From Methylococcaceae bacterium (GTDB taxonomy: Bacteria; Pseudomonadota; Gammaproteobacteria; Methylococcales; Methylomonadaceae): 49,089 nt of DNA. The first letter of the stretch is position 1; every line of letters starts with the position of its first letter. The translations under genes and the position numbers were made by a program. The stretch is from positions 1 through 49,089 of the forward strand of contig DTSI01000133.1 in the NCBI GenBank assembly GCA_012965425.1. The letters run 5' to 3'. Below the pieces are notes generated by a model. The model ran no database searches. It saw only the letters and a list, made by a program, of their open reading frames with translations, and was not told where the DNA came from. This document shows positions 25,623 through 34,218 of the stretch, in pieces.

Positions 25623-27314
25623 CTAACTATCGCTGATTACTCTCAAGACTTCTTCCACGGTGGTTATACCCAGCCGTGCTTTTGCCATGCCATCGAGATA
25701 CATCGATTGCATGCCTTCTTTAATGGCTTGCTCTTGAATTTGACGCTCAGAGCCATGTTCTAACAGCAGATGGGAAATTGATTCTGACATTTTCAAAAAC
25801 TCAAAAATAGCAATGCGGCCTCGGTAACCAACGCCATGACATTCCAGGCAGCCGCGCGCACGGTATAAGGTGCTCACCGCCTCTTTTGAATCATCGTTTA
25901 CATGCACATAGCCGTTCATTTCAATAGAACCTTCGTAAGGCTCTTTACATTCTGGGCATAATTTTCGGACTAATCGCTGCGCTAAAATGCCATTGATTGT
26001 CGACGTGAGTAGATACCGTTCTAAGCCCATATCTATTAATCGTGTCACCGCTGCACTGGCATTATTGGTATGTAATGTTGATAACACCAAGTGTCCGGTT
26101 AATGCTGATTGCACAGCTATCTGCGCAGTTTCTACATCACGCATTTCACCGACCATAATGACATCCGGGTCCTGACGAAGAATGGCTCTTAATGCTTTTG
26201 CAAAACTCAAGCCAATTTTTGATTGCACTTGAATTTGATTGATCCCTTTGAGTTGATATTCAATCGGATCCTCTACCGTCACTATTTTTCGTGCCGCATT
26301 ATTTAATCGTTTTAATGCGCTATAGAGCGTGGTTGACTTACCACTTCCGGTAGGCCCTGTTATCAACACAATCCCATTAGGCGCAGTTAACGTTTCAATG
26401 AACCGTTGAGCATGGCTATCATTAAAACCCAATACCGAAAACTCGAGTGCGACCGCCGATTGACTCAAAACCCGAATGACAATACTTTCACCAAACAACG
26501 TCGGTATCGTTGATACTCGAAGATCTAATTCTTTTCCCTGCACCTGAAATTTAATGCGCCCATCTTGAGGTAAACGCCTTTCTGCAATATTCATTTTGGC
26601 CATTAATTTAATGCGTGATAATACGGCGGCTGACGATACAGAAGTCAAATCTTCTACTTCAAATAACACGCCATCAATGCGCATACGAATTTTTAATACC
26701 CGCTCGAAGGGTTCAAAATGAATATCTGAAGCACGGTCCTCAACCGCCTTTTGCAAAATATGATTCACCGTTTTTATAACCGGCGCCTCACTTGCCAAAT
26801 CCTTTAAATGTTCTAAATCATCGTCATTGAGGTCCACAACATCGACATGACTTTGTTCAATACCTTCAGCATCTGCAGTGTGATTAAATTGTTTTTGCAA
26901 AAATACATCGATCTCTGACAAACGGGCAATTTTCTTAGTGATTTTCTTGCCAGTCAGCAAATTTAAAGCGTTATCAATATAATCACTACTTCCTTCACAG
27001 ACAGCAATGGTAATAGATTCACTGTCCGCCGCTAAACCAACAACATGATGATGTTTTAGAAAGTCTACCGAAACTTCACAATCTGTGAAGTCATACCCGG
27101 AAAAATCAGCGGTATTCACTACCGGTAAGTCCAATACCTTAGACCACGTCTTGGCTACCTCATCATCAGAACACAAGCCTAACTTAATCAACCAGTGTGA
27201 TAAAGAATGATCCAACGTACGGGCCTGCATATTACACGCCTTAGCCAAATCAGCGTTGGACAACGTTCCCGACTGTTTTAACTGCTCAAAAAAACACGAT
27301 TCAAAATCCTTCAT
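25623..27314 (-). CDS. gspE: Type II secretion ATPase GspE
   Basis: 563 residues. An N1E-like domain (about 1-150) is followed by a linker and the ATPase: Walker A GPTGSGKSTTLYSAL, Asp box TVEDPIEYQLKGINQIQV, Walker B ILRQDPDVIMVGEMRD, His box LTGHLVLSTLHTNNA. The tetracysteine zinc site CPECK...CLEC is at about 455-490. It powers pseudopilus assembly. First gene of the gspEFGHIJKLM-C-D-luxR run, so the operon promoter should lie in the 398 bp before it. Confidence 0.96.
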   Translation of the reverse strand: MKDFESCFFEQLKQSGTLSNADLAKACNMQARTLDHSLSHWLIKLGLCSDDEVAKTWSKVLDLPVVNTADFSGYDFTDCEVSVDFLKHHHVVGLAADSESITIAVCEGSSDYIDNALNLLTGKKITKKIARLSEIDVFLQKQFNHTADAEGIEQSHVDVVDLNDDDLEHLKDLASEAPVIKTVNHILQKAVEDRASDIHFEPFERVLKIRMRIDGVLFEVEDLTSVSSAAVLSRIKLMAKMNIAERRLPQDGRIKFQVQGKELDLRVSTIPTLFGESIVIRVLSQSAVALEFSVLGFNDSHAQRFIETLTAPNGIVLITGPTGSGKSTTLYSALKRLNNAARKIVTVEDPIEYQLKGINQIQVQSKIGLSFAKALRAILRQDPDVIMVGEMRDVETAQIAVQSALTGHLVLSTLHTNNASAAVTRLIDMGLERYLLTSTINGILAQRLVRKLCPECKEPYEGSIEMNGYVHVNDDSKEAVSTLYRARGCLECHGVGYRGRIAIFEFLKMSESISHLLLEHGSERQIQEQAIKEGMQSMYLDGMAKARLGITTVEEVLRVISDS

Positions 27315-27712
27315 GACCCCATTAAAATTACGCCCTGTGGACGTTAAGATTAAATAAAATATGACCCTGCTAAGGTGAACAACTTTAGGTCAACTCGTTG
27401 AGAAGCGTAGTCTACAAATCAGCAAATCCAATTTTACTGTCGCGATAAATACTTGTTAAGCCTCCCGACACCAGGCCCAATAACAAGCATTCATACTTAG
27501 TATGACCCCATTCCCAAGTGCGGTTGTCACCAGCCCTGTTTTAGCTGTTCAGATTTATCAACCCCTACCGATAGCTCATGCCTTACCTCCCTTTATTACC
27601 CGCCTATCCATCAGGCTTCAGCGTGTGAATCATTGCCTATCAGATTAAAATATTGCCCATGACTACTCACGACTGGTGATATTTCTAATACCTATAGCTA
27701 CTCTAGAAACAC
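27315..27712. other. Gene-free stretch upstream of gspE
   Basis: 398 bp between lapG and gspE, both on the minus strand. It should contain the end of the lapD/lapG transcript and the gsp operon promoter. I looked for a GEMM-type c-di-GMP riboswitch, which would fit the context, and did not find its conserved core. There is no convincing terminator or gene, only a few very short reading frames. Confidence 0.6.
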
Positions 27713-28354
27713 CTAAAAACTAACCTTTTCCATACGAAGATTTAAATCACGCCACAAATTGACTCGACTTGACTGACCCACTTTTTTACCGCGCCCTTGG
27801 GCTTTTGCCAACCACAAACCGGTACCGTTAAAACTATAAACGGGTAATAAGTCTTTTCGTTGCAATGCCGGCTTAATAGCGGTATCTAAATTATCCAAAA
27901 CCAACGGCACTGAACGCGGTGTTTCAAAATAAGTTAACACCATATGTGCCTGATTTAACTTAAGCGCCTTTACATAGGTTAAGCGCATCTTTTTATCGTC
28001 AATCCCTAATGCCTTCAAGGTAAAATATTTAGCAATGGCATAATCCTCACAATCACCGGCACCTTTAACTAGAAACTCCAAGGGCGTTGCCCAATAATCC
28101 TTAACGTTCCAGAGCTTACTATCGTCCACAAATTGGGTGCGCTGATTAAAAAAGTCATTAACCCTTGTTAATATTTCGCGGTCTGTTTGCGTCGGCTGAA
28201 CAGCCATCAATCCCCGCCAGGTGACGACTCTTTTTGCCGCAGGCATACCAAATTTTTCTTCTATGCGTTGTATTAATTGAGTTGTTAAATCTATTTGTGC
28301 CGCAACACTGAGGCAATAAAACAGCACTGACCCTATTAATAATCGTAAAACCAT
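27713..28354 (-). CDS. lapG: Periplasmic cysteine protease LapG (BTLCP family)
   Basis: 213 residues: signal peptide (LIGSVLFYCLSVAAQ), then the bacterial transglutaminase-like cysteine protease domain. The catalytic cysteine is in KGAGDCEDYAIAKYF (about residue 101), the histidine in NQAHMVLTYF and the aspartate in VLDNLD. The tryptophan at NVKDYWATPLEFL is also typical. In Pseudomonas LapG cuts the LapA adhesin at a TAAG site and releases it when c-di-GMP is low; the adhesin at 1-1733 has such a site. It follows lapD by 35 bp on the same strand. The family protease binds calcium, which fits the acidic pair after the cysteine. Confidence 0.95.
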   Translation of the reverse strand: MVLRLLIGSVLFYCLSVAAQIDLTTQLIQRIEEKFGMPAAKRVVTWRGLMAVQPTQTDREILTRVNDFFNQRTQFVDDSKLWNVKDYWATPLEFLVKGAGDCEDYAIAKYFTLKALGIDDKKMRLTYVKALKLNQAHMVLTYFETPRSVPLVLDNLDTAIKPALQRKDLLPVYSFNGTGLWLAKAQGRGKKVGQSSRVNLWRDLNLRMEKVSF

Positions 28355-28389
28355 TTGAGAGAACCTACCCTAGAGACCATAAATAAACG

Positions 28390-30309
28390 TTAAGTGCCTA
28401 GGTCACTCAAACTAAGCCCGGCAAACCCTACTTTTTTAAAATAATTAATATCACGCTTATCTCTAACACTTTCGGCCAACACAACGACCCCGAGTAAATG
28501 ACCTAATTCCTGCATCGACTGAATAAACTGTTGTTTACCTGAATCGCTATGAACGTCATTACTTAAATCTCTCGACAAGCGAATATAATCCGGTTTTAAA
28601 TCCTTAACCCGTTCAATAGATATGGAGTGGGTTTCAAAACGCTTTAACATGACTGACCCGTTATGATCATGGATAAAGGATACAAACGATTCGTAAGTCT
28701 TAATATCTTTGACGATGGAAAATGTTGAGACACTAAAAACAAGCTGTTGATGTAACTGCTTATTCTTTGTCATCAATTGTTTAAGCCAGTTTCTAAAATC
28801 AACATCCTGAATAGAAGCTAACGATAAATTAACAGCAATCGGATGCATCTTCGGGTTACTTTTGTATTGACTGATAACGGTATTAATGACCCCTTTATCG
28901 AGCTCCGTAATTAAATTAAATTTCTCCGCAATGGAGACAAATATACGCGCCGGTATCAACTCTCCAGATTCTGTTTGCGCCTGAATCGACGCTTCTTCCA
29001 AAATAGCTTTATTACCCTTTAATGCTTTAACTTGCTGAATATAATCGACTTGATAGTGATGATTACTAATAATTTCTGCCACTAAAGTATGCCACTGTTC
29101 AACGTTTCTAGCTTGTTCAATACGGTCTCTTAAGCAAAAGCCATTAAGCCCAATTAATTTAGCTTCTTCAAAAGCTTCGCCTGCTGCATTCAATACATCA
29201 TCGTTAGCATCTAAAAAATTAAACGGGGTAATACCCATATGCGCTACCGCTGCTTTGTTATATTTTTGTCCTAAGATAAAAAAATCATCTTGTATCTGCT
29301 TTGCCAATGCCAGGATTTGGCTCTCAGAAATCGCTTTAACTAACAACGCAAACTCCCCCCCATAAAAACGATAGGCTGATACTGAGAACTGTGCTGAATC
29401 TTGAGTCTTTTCTGCTAATACGTTAGCAAAATCTTTTAACAGAAGGTCTGTTGTTGCCATACCATGTTGCTCGACGAAACCGGCTAAATCGTCCACCTTA
29501 ATCAAAATAACAAAACCATTAACGTCACATGAAATTAATTGTTTCAAGGCGGTATCAAAACCATTTTTCTTAATCAATCCTGTCAATTCATCGCGCTGAA
29601 TGGCCTCCCCAATGCGTTTTAATTTACTGTTTAAATCATCCATCATGCCCTTAACCCTACTGGACATCAGGTTCATTGCGATCACCACATTTTTAAACTC
29701 AATAGTTCGTGGCAATTTTTCTATACTGCCAAAGTGACCTTTAGCAATCGCCAAAGACAACTGCTCCATATTCTTCAATGGCAATAAAATATATTTCAAG
29801 ATAAAAAATAAAATAAAGACCGATACCACTAACATCGCTAAAGACAACATTCCCGCATGTTGCGCTTGTTCATAGAGCTTTAAATAAGCAACGCCTGGAT
29901 TAATGGTCACTTCCACGACACCGGCCAAGACCCAACCGGCACTCATTTCACTTTCAGCAACGGCTGTTTCCATGGCTAATAACGCAACAAACCATGACGG
30001 TACGCCCTCTATGGGGTGGTCATTTTTCAGTGCCACAATCATTTCACCGTCAGGACCGACTAAATTAATTTCTTTATAATAACCCCGGTCAAAAATGGAG
30101 TTCATCATGGTCTCTACTACCGAGACATCCTCTGCTACAAGGTGTGGGCTTAATGACAACCCTAAGGATGTCGCCGTATCTTGCGCGTGAATCTTTGACT
30201 CAACCTCTAAATATTCCATAGTGTTATGAACACTCACGGCATAATTAATACTAAAGATCATGCAAAATAAACACGAAACCAATACCAATAATTGTTTATA
30301 TAAAGACAT
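28390..30309 (-). CDS. lapD: c-di-GMP receptor LapD (periplasmic output, HAMP, degenerate GGDEF and EAL)
   Basis: 639 residues from the ATG at 30309 (MSLYKQLLVLVSCLFCM), which matches the usual LapD start better than an upstream ATG-less extension. Order: TM1, LapD/MoxY-type periplasmic domain (about 30-150), TM2 (LSLAMLVVSVFILFFILKYILLPL), HAMP, GGDEF-like domain with FYGGEF in place of GGDEF, and an EAL-like domain in which EALxR is not kept (KGNKAILEEA). Both enzymatic signatures are lost, as expected of a pure receptor. LapD binds c-di-GMP in the cytoplasm and holds LapG in the periplasm. The lapD-lapG pair here is 26 kb from the adhesin it should govern. Confidence 0.93.
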   Translation of the reverse strand: MSLYKQLLVLVSCLFCMIFSINYAVSVHNTMEYLEVESKIHAQDTATSLGLSLSPHLVAEDVSVVETMMNSIFDRGYYKEINLVGPDGEMIVALKNDHPIEGVPSWFVALLAMETAVAESEMSAGWVLAGVVEVTINPGVAYLKLYEQAQHAGMLSLAMLVVSVFILFFILKYILLPLKNMEQLSLAIAKGHFGSIEKLPRTIEFKNVVIAMNLMSSRVKGMMDDLNSKLKRIGEAIQRDELTGLIKKNGFDTALKQLISCDVNGFVILIKVDDLAGFVEQHGMATTDLLLKDFANVLAEKTQDSAQFSVSAYRFYGGEFALLVKAISESQILALAKQIQDDFFILGQKYNKAAVAHMGITPFNFLDANDDVLNAAGEAFEEAKLIGLNGFCLRDRIEQARNVEQWHTLVAEIISNHHYQVDYIQQVKALKGNKAILEEASIQAQTESGELIPARIFVSIAEKFNLITELDKGVINTVISQYKSNPKMHPIAVNLSLASIQDVDFRNWLKQLMTKNKQLHQQLVFSVSTFSIVKDIKTYESFVSFIHDHNGSVMLKRFETHSISIERVKDLKPDYIRLSRDLSNDVHSDSGKQQFIQSMQELGHLLGVVVLAESVRDKRDINYFKKVGFAGLSLSDLGT

Positions 30310-30526
30310 ACCTAACCCCAAAGACACTTTGACCAACAAAACTAAGGGCGGTATTTATTCATGATGAATGCTGACTATGTGTACGACCTTCAAAACGATA
30401 CAGCCACCCTCTCAACTAGTTGTTAGTCTAGATGGCTCTTGTAGCGTTACAATTATCCGGCGAATAATAAACTGACTTAAATGATGTACTGGGTATAACT
30501 GTTATTACAATCTTCTTTACTCTTCA

Positions 30527-31009
30527 CTATCTGTCAGCAAGGCTGACGATTTTAGCACCACGCCTTATCTCACCAGCCGTTATCACAGTGGCGGTAATTC
30601 CACCGTGACCGCGCAGGGCATTATAACCACCGTATCCTAAGACTTCTTCCATACGCGAACAGGGATGGCACAAGCCTGTCATTTGTAAAACCACCCCGTC
30701 AATTTCAAACCGTTTTTTGGCTAAGGACAATAAATTAAAGCCTTCAACAACAATATTCCTACGTAATTGTTCAGGGGTGATTTCACGATCTAAAAAAGAA
30801 TTGAGTGCAGCAATATGTTCTGCTTGAATCAAGGTGACTTGGCGCTTCTTACTGTTAGCACTGTAATGATCCCCGACTAAACCTTGCTTTGGATTAACCT
30901 GAACCATCGAACAACTTTGCAACGGTTTCTTTTTATCAGGACGAATACCTATCCAACTGACAGTGCCTGCCTTGGCATCATTTTCCATTAAAGTTTTAAT
31001 CATTCTCAT
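30527..31009 (-). CDS. MOSC-domain protein
   Basis: About 160 residues. GTVSWIGIRPDKKKPLQSCSMVQV, the GLVGDHY loop, QVTLIQAEHI and the cysteine region QMTGLCHPCSRMEEVLGYGGYNALRGHGGI are the MOSC fold with its conserved sulfur-carrying cysteine. The family transfers sulfur to molybdenum cofactor or reduces oxidised N compounds; the substrate is unknown here. The gene overlaps the end of the radical SAM gene by 14 bp or more, depending on which ATG is used (31009, 31003 or 30988; none has a strong ribosome site), so the two are coupled. Confidence 0.85.
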   Translation of the reverse strand: MRMIKTLMENDAKAGTVSWIGIRPDKKKPLQSCSMVQVNPKQGLVGDHYSANSKKRQVTLIQAEHIAALNSFLDREITPEQLRRNIVVEGFNLLSLAKKRFEIDGVVLQMTGLCHPCSRMEEVLGYGGYNALRGHGGITATVITAGEIRRGAKIVSLADR

Positions 31010-32927
31010 ATGAATTTTGTATCGGTTCAATCAATGCAATCGCCTTCTCAATCAAATCGGATGGCACCGTTGTCTTATTAACAGGTGTTTCAAACCACGT
31101 TTCTACCGGATAATCAAAGCCTATTCCATGCATATAGTTATAAAGGGCTTTTTTCAAACCGAGGCCTAAACGTTGGTGATCGGTATTAACAGAATCCTGA
31201 TACTGAATATCATTTTGGGCAAACAAAACATTCTCATTAGGGATTAAGGTAATTTGGTAGTCTTCTGGTTGCTGCCCCACAGGGCTGTGTATCGTTGCAG
31301 CAAAACGATGCCAATAGGCAGAATGAATACAATTTTGCGCCATTAATTGCCTAACGCGCTCCAATGCGTCTACGGTTTCTTGTTCTGTTTGTGTTGGAAA
31401 GCCATACATCAAATACGCATGCACCAAAATACCGGCATTGGCAAAACCTTTGGTCACTCTTGCAACCTGCTCTACGGTGACCCCTTTTTTCATTAAGGTT
31501 AATAAACGATCTGAGGCAACTTCAAGACCGCCACTAATCGCAATACACCCCGAGTCCGCTAATAACTGACATTTTTCCGGCGTAAATGTTTTTTCAAATC
31601 GAATATTACCCCACCAACTAATCACTAAATTCCTCTCAATCAACCGCCTAGCTAAAGCAAACATAACTTTAGGCGGAGCGGCTTCATCGACAAAATGAAA
31701 CCCCGTTACCCCGGTTTCAGCAATTAAGGCCTCAATACGCTCAATAATAATATCGGCACCGGCTTCATCATATTGGCCAATATAATTTAAACTAATATCA
31801 CAAAAACTACATTGTGCCCAATAACAGCCATGCGCTAAGGTTAGTTTATTCCAACGTCCATCACTCCAGATCCTGTGCATCGGATTTAACATTTCACACA
31901 AGGATAAATAACGATTTAAGGGTAAGCCCTCATAACTCGGTGTCCCGACTGATTTATGCGGAATATCATGCAAACTTAGGTTCTGATTAAAATGGACTTG
32001 TGCATTTTTTAAATAAAAAGTGCGCACTAACTCAGATTCTTGGCGATCACCTTGTAGATACTCTAACAAGGTTAATAACGGCCGCTCCCCGTCATCTAAA
32101 CAAATATAATCGACATACTCAAAAAGCCGCGGCTCCTTTAATTGCCGCAGTTCCGTATTGACAAAACCACCGCCTAGAACAATCTTGATCGTTGGATTTT
32201 TTAACCGACAAAAATAAGCGATCTTTAAGGCACCCAACATATTCCCTGGAAAAGGAACGGTAATACCCACTACACTGGGTTGTTCTTGCTCTAGGGCCTC
32301 ATTAACTAATCCTTCCATGAGACGGTCTAAATAACCGGAACAATTCTGGAGTTCCCCATAAAGATCATCGAACTGCGGATTAGAAGCGGCCAGTTGCTCA
32401 CCGTAACGGGTCACCTCAAAAAAGGGGTCCACACCCTCTTGAATAACGGCACATAAATCATCAATAAATAACGTTGCTAAGAACTTAGCTTTATCTTGAA
32501 CACCCAGTTGACCAAAAGCTGCCCCCAGAACGTCACCTTGCGTAGACTCCATATCGCCTATTACATCGAATCGAGGTCCTTCGGGTAAAAAGGTTCTGGA
32601 TGCAATACGTATCGCTAAACTCGGGTCTTGGCCTTGTAAAAAACGAACGGCTGGCTCAACACCATTCACATAACTCTGAAAATCAGCCAAAAAAGCATAA
32701 ATAGCATCTGGCAATTCGTGATCATCAATCGCTTCAAAGCGCTCCTCAATAATTTCATAAATCGTCAATAGCCCGGATCGCGTTAATACTTTTAATAATA
32801 GCTCAATGGCTACATCACGCTGGGCGACTTGATAGTTCTGTGCCTTTAAAAAACCCGTTAAATACGCCGTTGCCGGATATGGCGTATTCAGTTGGGTCAT
32901 GGGAGGTGTCATTAATAACAGTTTCAT
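30996..32927 (-). CDS. B12-binding-domain radical SAM protein
   Basis: About 643 residues from ATG 32927 (MKLLLMTPPMTQLNTPYP; ATG 32936 is equally possible, neither with a strong ribosome site). The N-terminal half is a B12-binding-like Rossmann domain (EQPSVVGITVPFPGNMLGALKIAYFCRLKNPTIKIVLGGGFVN, then YVDYICLDDGERPLLTLLEYL). The radical SAM barrel carries CYWAQCSFC, that is CX4CX2C rather than CX3CX2C. The rest fits the family (GVTGFHFVDEAAPP, CIAISGGLEVASDRLLTLMKKGVT, YLMYGFPTQTEQETVDALERVR). No cobalamin His motif (DXHXXG) is seen. The product is unknown. Confidence 0.8.
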   Translation of the reverse strand: MKLLLMTPPMTQLNTPYPATAYLTGFLKAQNYQVAQRDVAIELLLKVLTRSGLLTIYEIIEERFEAIDDHELPDAIYAFLADFQSYVNGVEPAVRFLQGQDPSLAIRIASRTFLPEGPRFDVIGDMESTQGDVLGAAFGQLGVQDKAKFLATLFIDDLCAVIQEGVDPFFEVTRYGEQLAASNPQFDDLYGELQNCSGYLDRLMEGLVNEALEQEQPSVVGITVPFPGNMLGALKIAYFCRLKNPTIKIVLGGGFVNTELRQLKEPRLFEYVDYICLDDGERPLLTLLEYLQGDRQESELVRTFYLKNAQVHFNQNLSLHDIPHKSVGTPSYEGLPLNRYLSLCEMLNPMHRIWSDGRWNKLTLAHGCYWAQCSFCDISLNYIGQYDEAGADIIIERIEALIAETGVTGFHFVDEAAPPKVMFALARRLIERNLVISWWGNIRFEKTFTPEKCQLLADSGCIAISGGLEVASDRLLTLMKKGVTVEQVARVTKGFANAGILVHAYLMYGFPTQTEQETVDALERVRQLMAQNCIHSAYWHRFAATIHSPVGQQPEDYQITLIPNENVLFAQNDIQYQDSVNTDHQRLGLGLKKALYNYMHGIGFDYPVETWFETPVNKTTVPSDLIEKAIALIEPIQNSYEND

Positions 32928-33151
32928 AACGGTCATGATAAGTCTTAAAAGGGTCAGGTTACAAATAATCGTTACGCTTAAGATATAGTCGCCCAAGCCG
33001 ATGCTATCGTCCAATTACCCGAGTCTGTTATAACCGTTGTTTTAAATTTGTTCGGAAAGCAAAATAACGGTTTCATTTGTTTTTCAGCGTAGCGCCAATC
33101 ACTGATAAAATAACGCTTTCACCCACCATAAAAATAATTTCAGTAAACCTT

Positions 33152-34192
33152 ATGTCTAACCTAGTCTACTCAGCGTCACGCTCGGCAACCGATGCCTACC
33201 GCCTCGTTTCACGCCTGCAATTATCTTTTGTAGACGGTCTTGACGCTGTTGCCCGGTCTGTTGCAACACCGTGTGAAACGCATAACGTTGAATGGCTTCG
33301 TGACCATGGTAGCCACGGCGGTGGCAATCGTTATGGTTTAACCGGTCCGCTGTTTAATCGAAGTTCAGTGAATATTTCACAAGTGCATTATGATGATTTA
33401 CCCAGCAAAAAACTCGGCTCAGCAACGGCCCTTTCAACAATTATCCACCCAGATAATCCATTAGCCCCTTCTTTACATTTACACATTAGTTGGACAGAAT
33501 TTAAGAACAAAACAGGGTTCTGGCGTTTAATGGCCGATTTAAATCCCGCTATTGAAGACACCCACGCTACACAAACCTTTAATAACTGCCTTAAAACCGT
33601 CGCTTCCAAAAGTTATTTAGAGGCGAGTTCACAAGGAGACCAGTATTTTTATATTCCGGTACTCAAACGCCACCGCGGCGTTGCGCATTTTTACCTTGAA
33701 GGTTATCAAACAGACCGCCCTGAGGCTGACAGTGAGTTTGCCGGTGCTTTCGGGCAAGCGGTCATTCACTGTTACTTAACACTACTCAAACAAGCAGTCA
33801 CACAATCGGCTATCATCACCGAAGTACACTACCAACAACAATTGGATTATCACACCTTATATTTTCTGCAAGTCTTAACACTGGATCGCGGCACAACCTC
33901 AGGATTACTCATCCATGATCAAAACGATATTGGCATTTTAGCCTCACTGCCAGCCAACATTAATAAACCCCTACTCACTGCGTGGCAGAAAAAATTACCA
34001 CCGCTCCAAAACCAGCTATTAGCTAACATTCTTGCAGTTTTACCCGAACAGAGCCTCTGCCCTATAAACGATCAAACTAAAAAAGTGATTGCTACGACCA
34101 TCCGTTGCCATTATCAAGACAACCCTGCGTCCATTGATCTTCAGGCTAACGCAGCAAAAGCAACGCAGACTGTTGCCCATCACCGCGGTTAA
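33152..34192 (+). CDS. Divergent HemF-like (coproporphyrinogen III oxidase family) protein
   Basis: 346 residues from ATG 33152. The HemF core is visible: GGGNRYGLTGPLFNRSSVNISQVHYDDLPSKKLGSAT corresponds to the GGGG...GVNFSHVHG region, then ALSTIIHPDNPLAPSLHLHISW. The family's FGGGxDLTPYY motif has become RLMADLNPAIED, and the KHRxExRGIGGLFFDDL block has become LKRHRGVAHFYLEGYQ. Several residues linked to substrate binding are therefore missing and oxidase activity is doubtful. The C-terminal ~130 residues look like a further domain. It is transcribed away from the radical SAM gene across a 225-bp shared upstream region and converges on nhaD with 26 bp between. Confidence 0.7.
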   Translation: MSNLVYSASRSATDAYRLVSRLQLSFVDGLDAVARSVATPCETHNVEWLRDHGSHGGGNRYGLTGPLFNRSSVNISQVHYDDLPSKKLGSATALSTIIHPDNPLAPSLHLHISWTEFKNKTGFWRLMADLNPAIEDTHATQTFNNCLKTVASKSYLEASSQGDQYFYIPVLKRHRGVAHFYLEGYQTDRPEADSEFAGAFGQAVIHCYLTLLKQAVTQSAIITEVHYQQQLDYHTLYFLQVLTLDRGTTSGLLIHDQNDIGILASLPANINKPLLTAWQKKLPPLQNQLLANILAVLPEQSLCPINDQTKKVIATTIRCHYQDNPASIDLQANAAKATQTVAHHRG

Positions 34193-34218
34193 CCCTTGAT
34201 TGATATATCCGCGTTATT

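Noticed and set aside
27315-27712. c-di-GMP riboswitch before gspE
   Set aside because: Context would fit, but the conserved GEMM core was not found on the coding strand.
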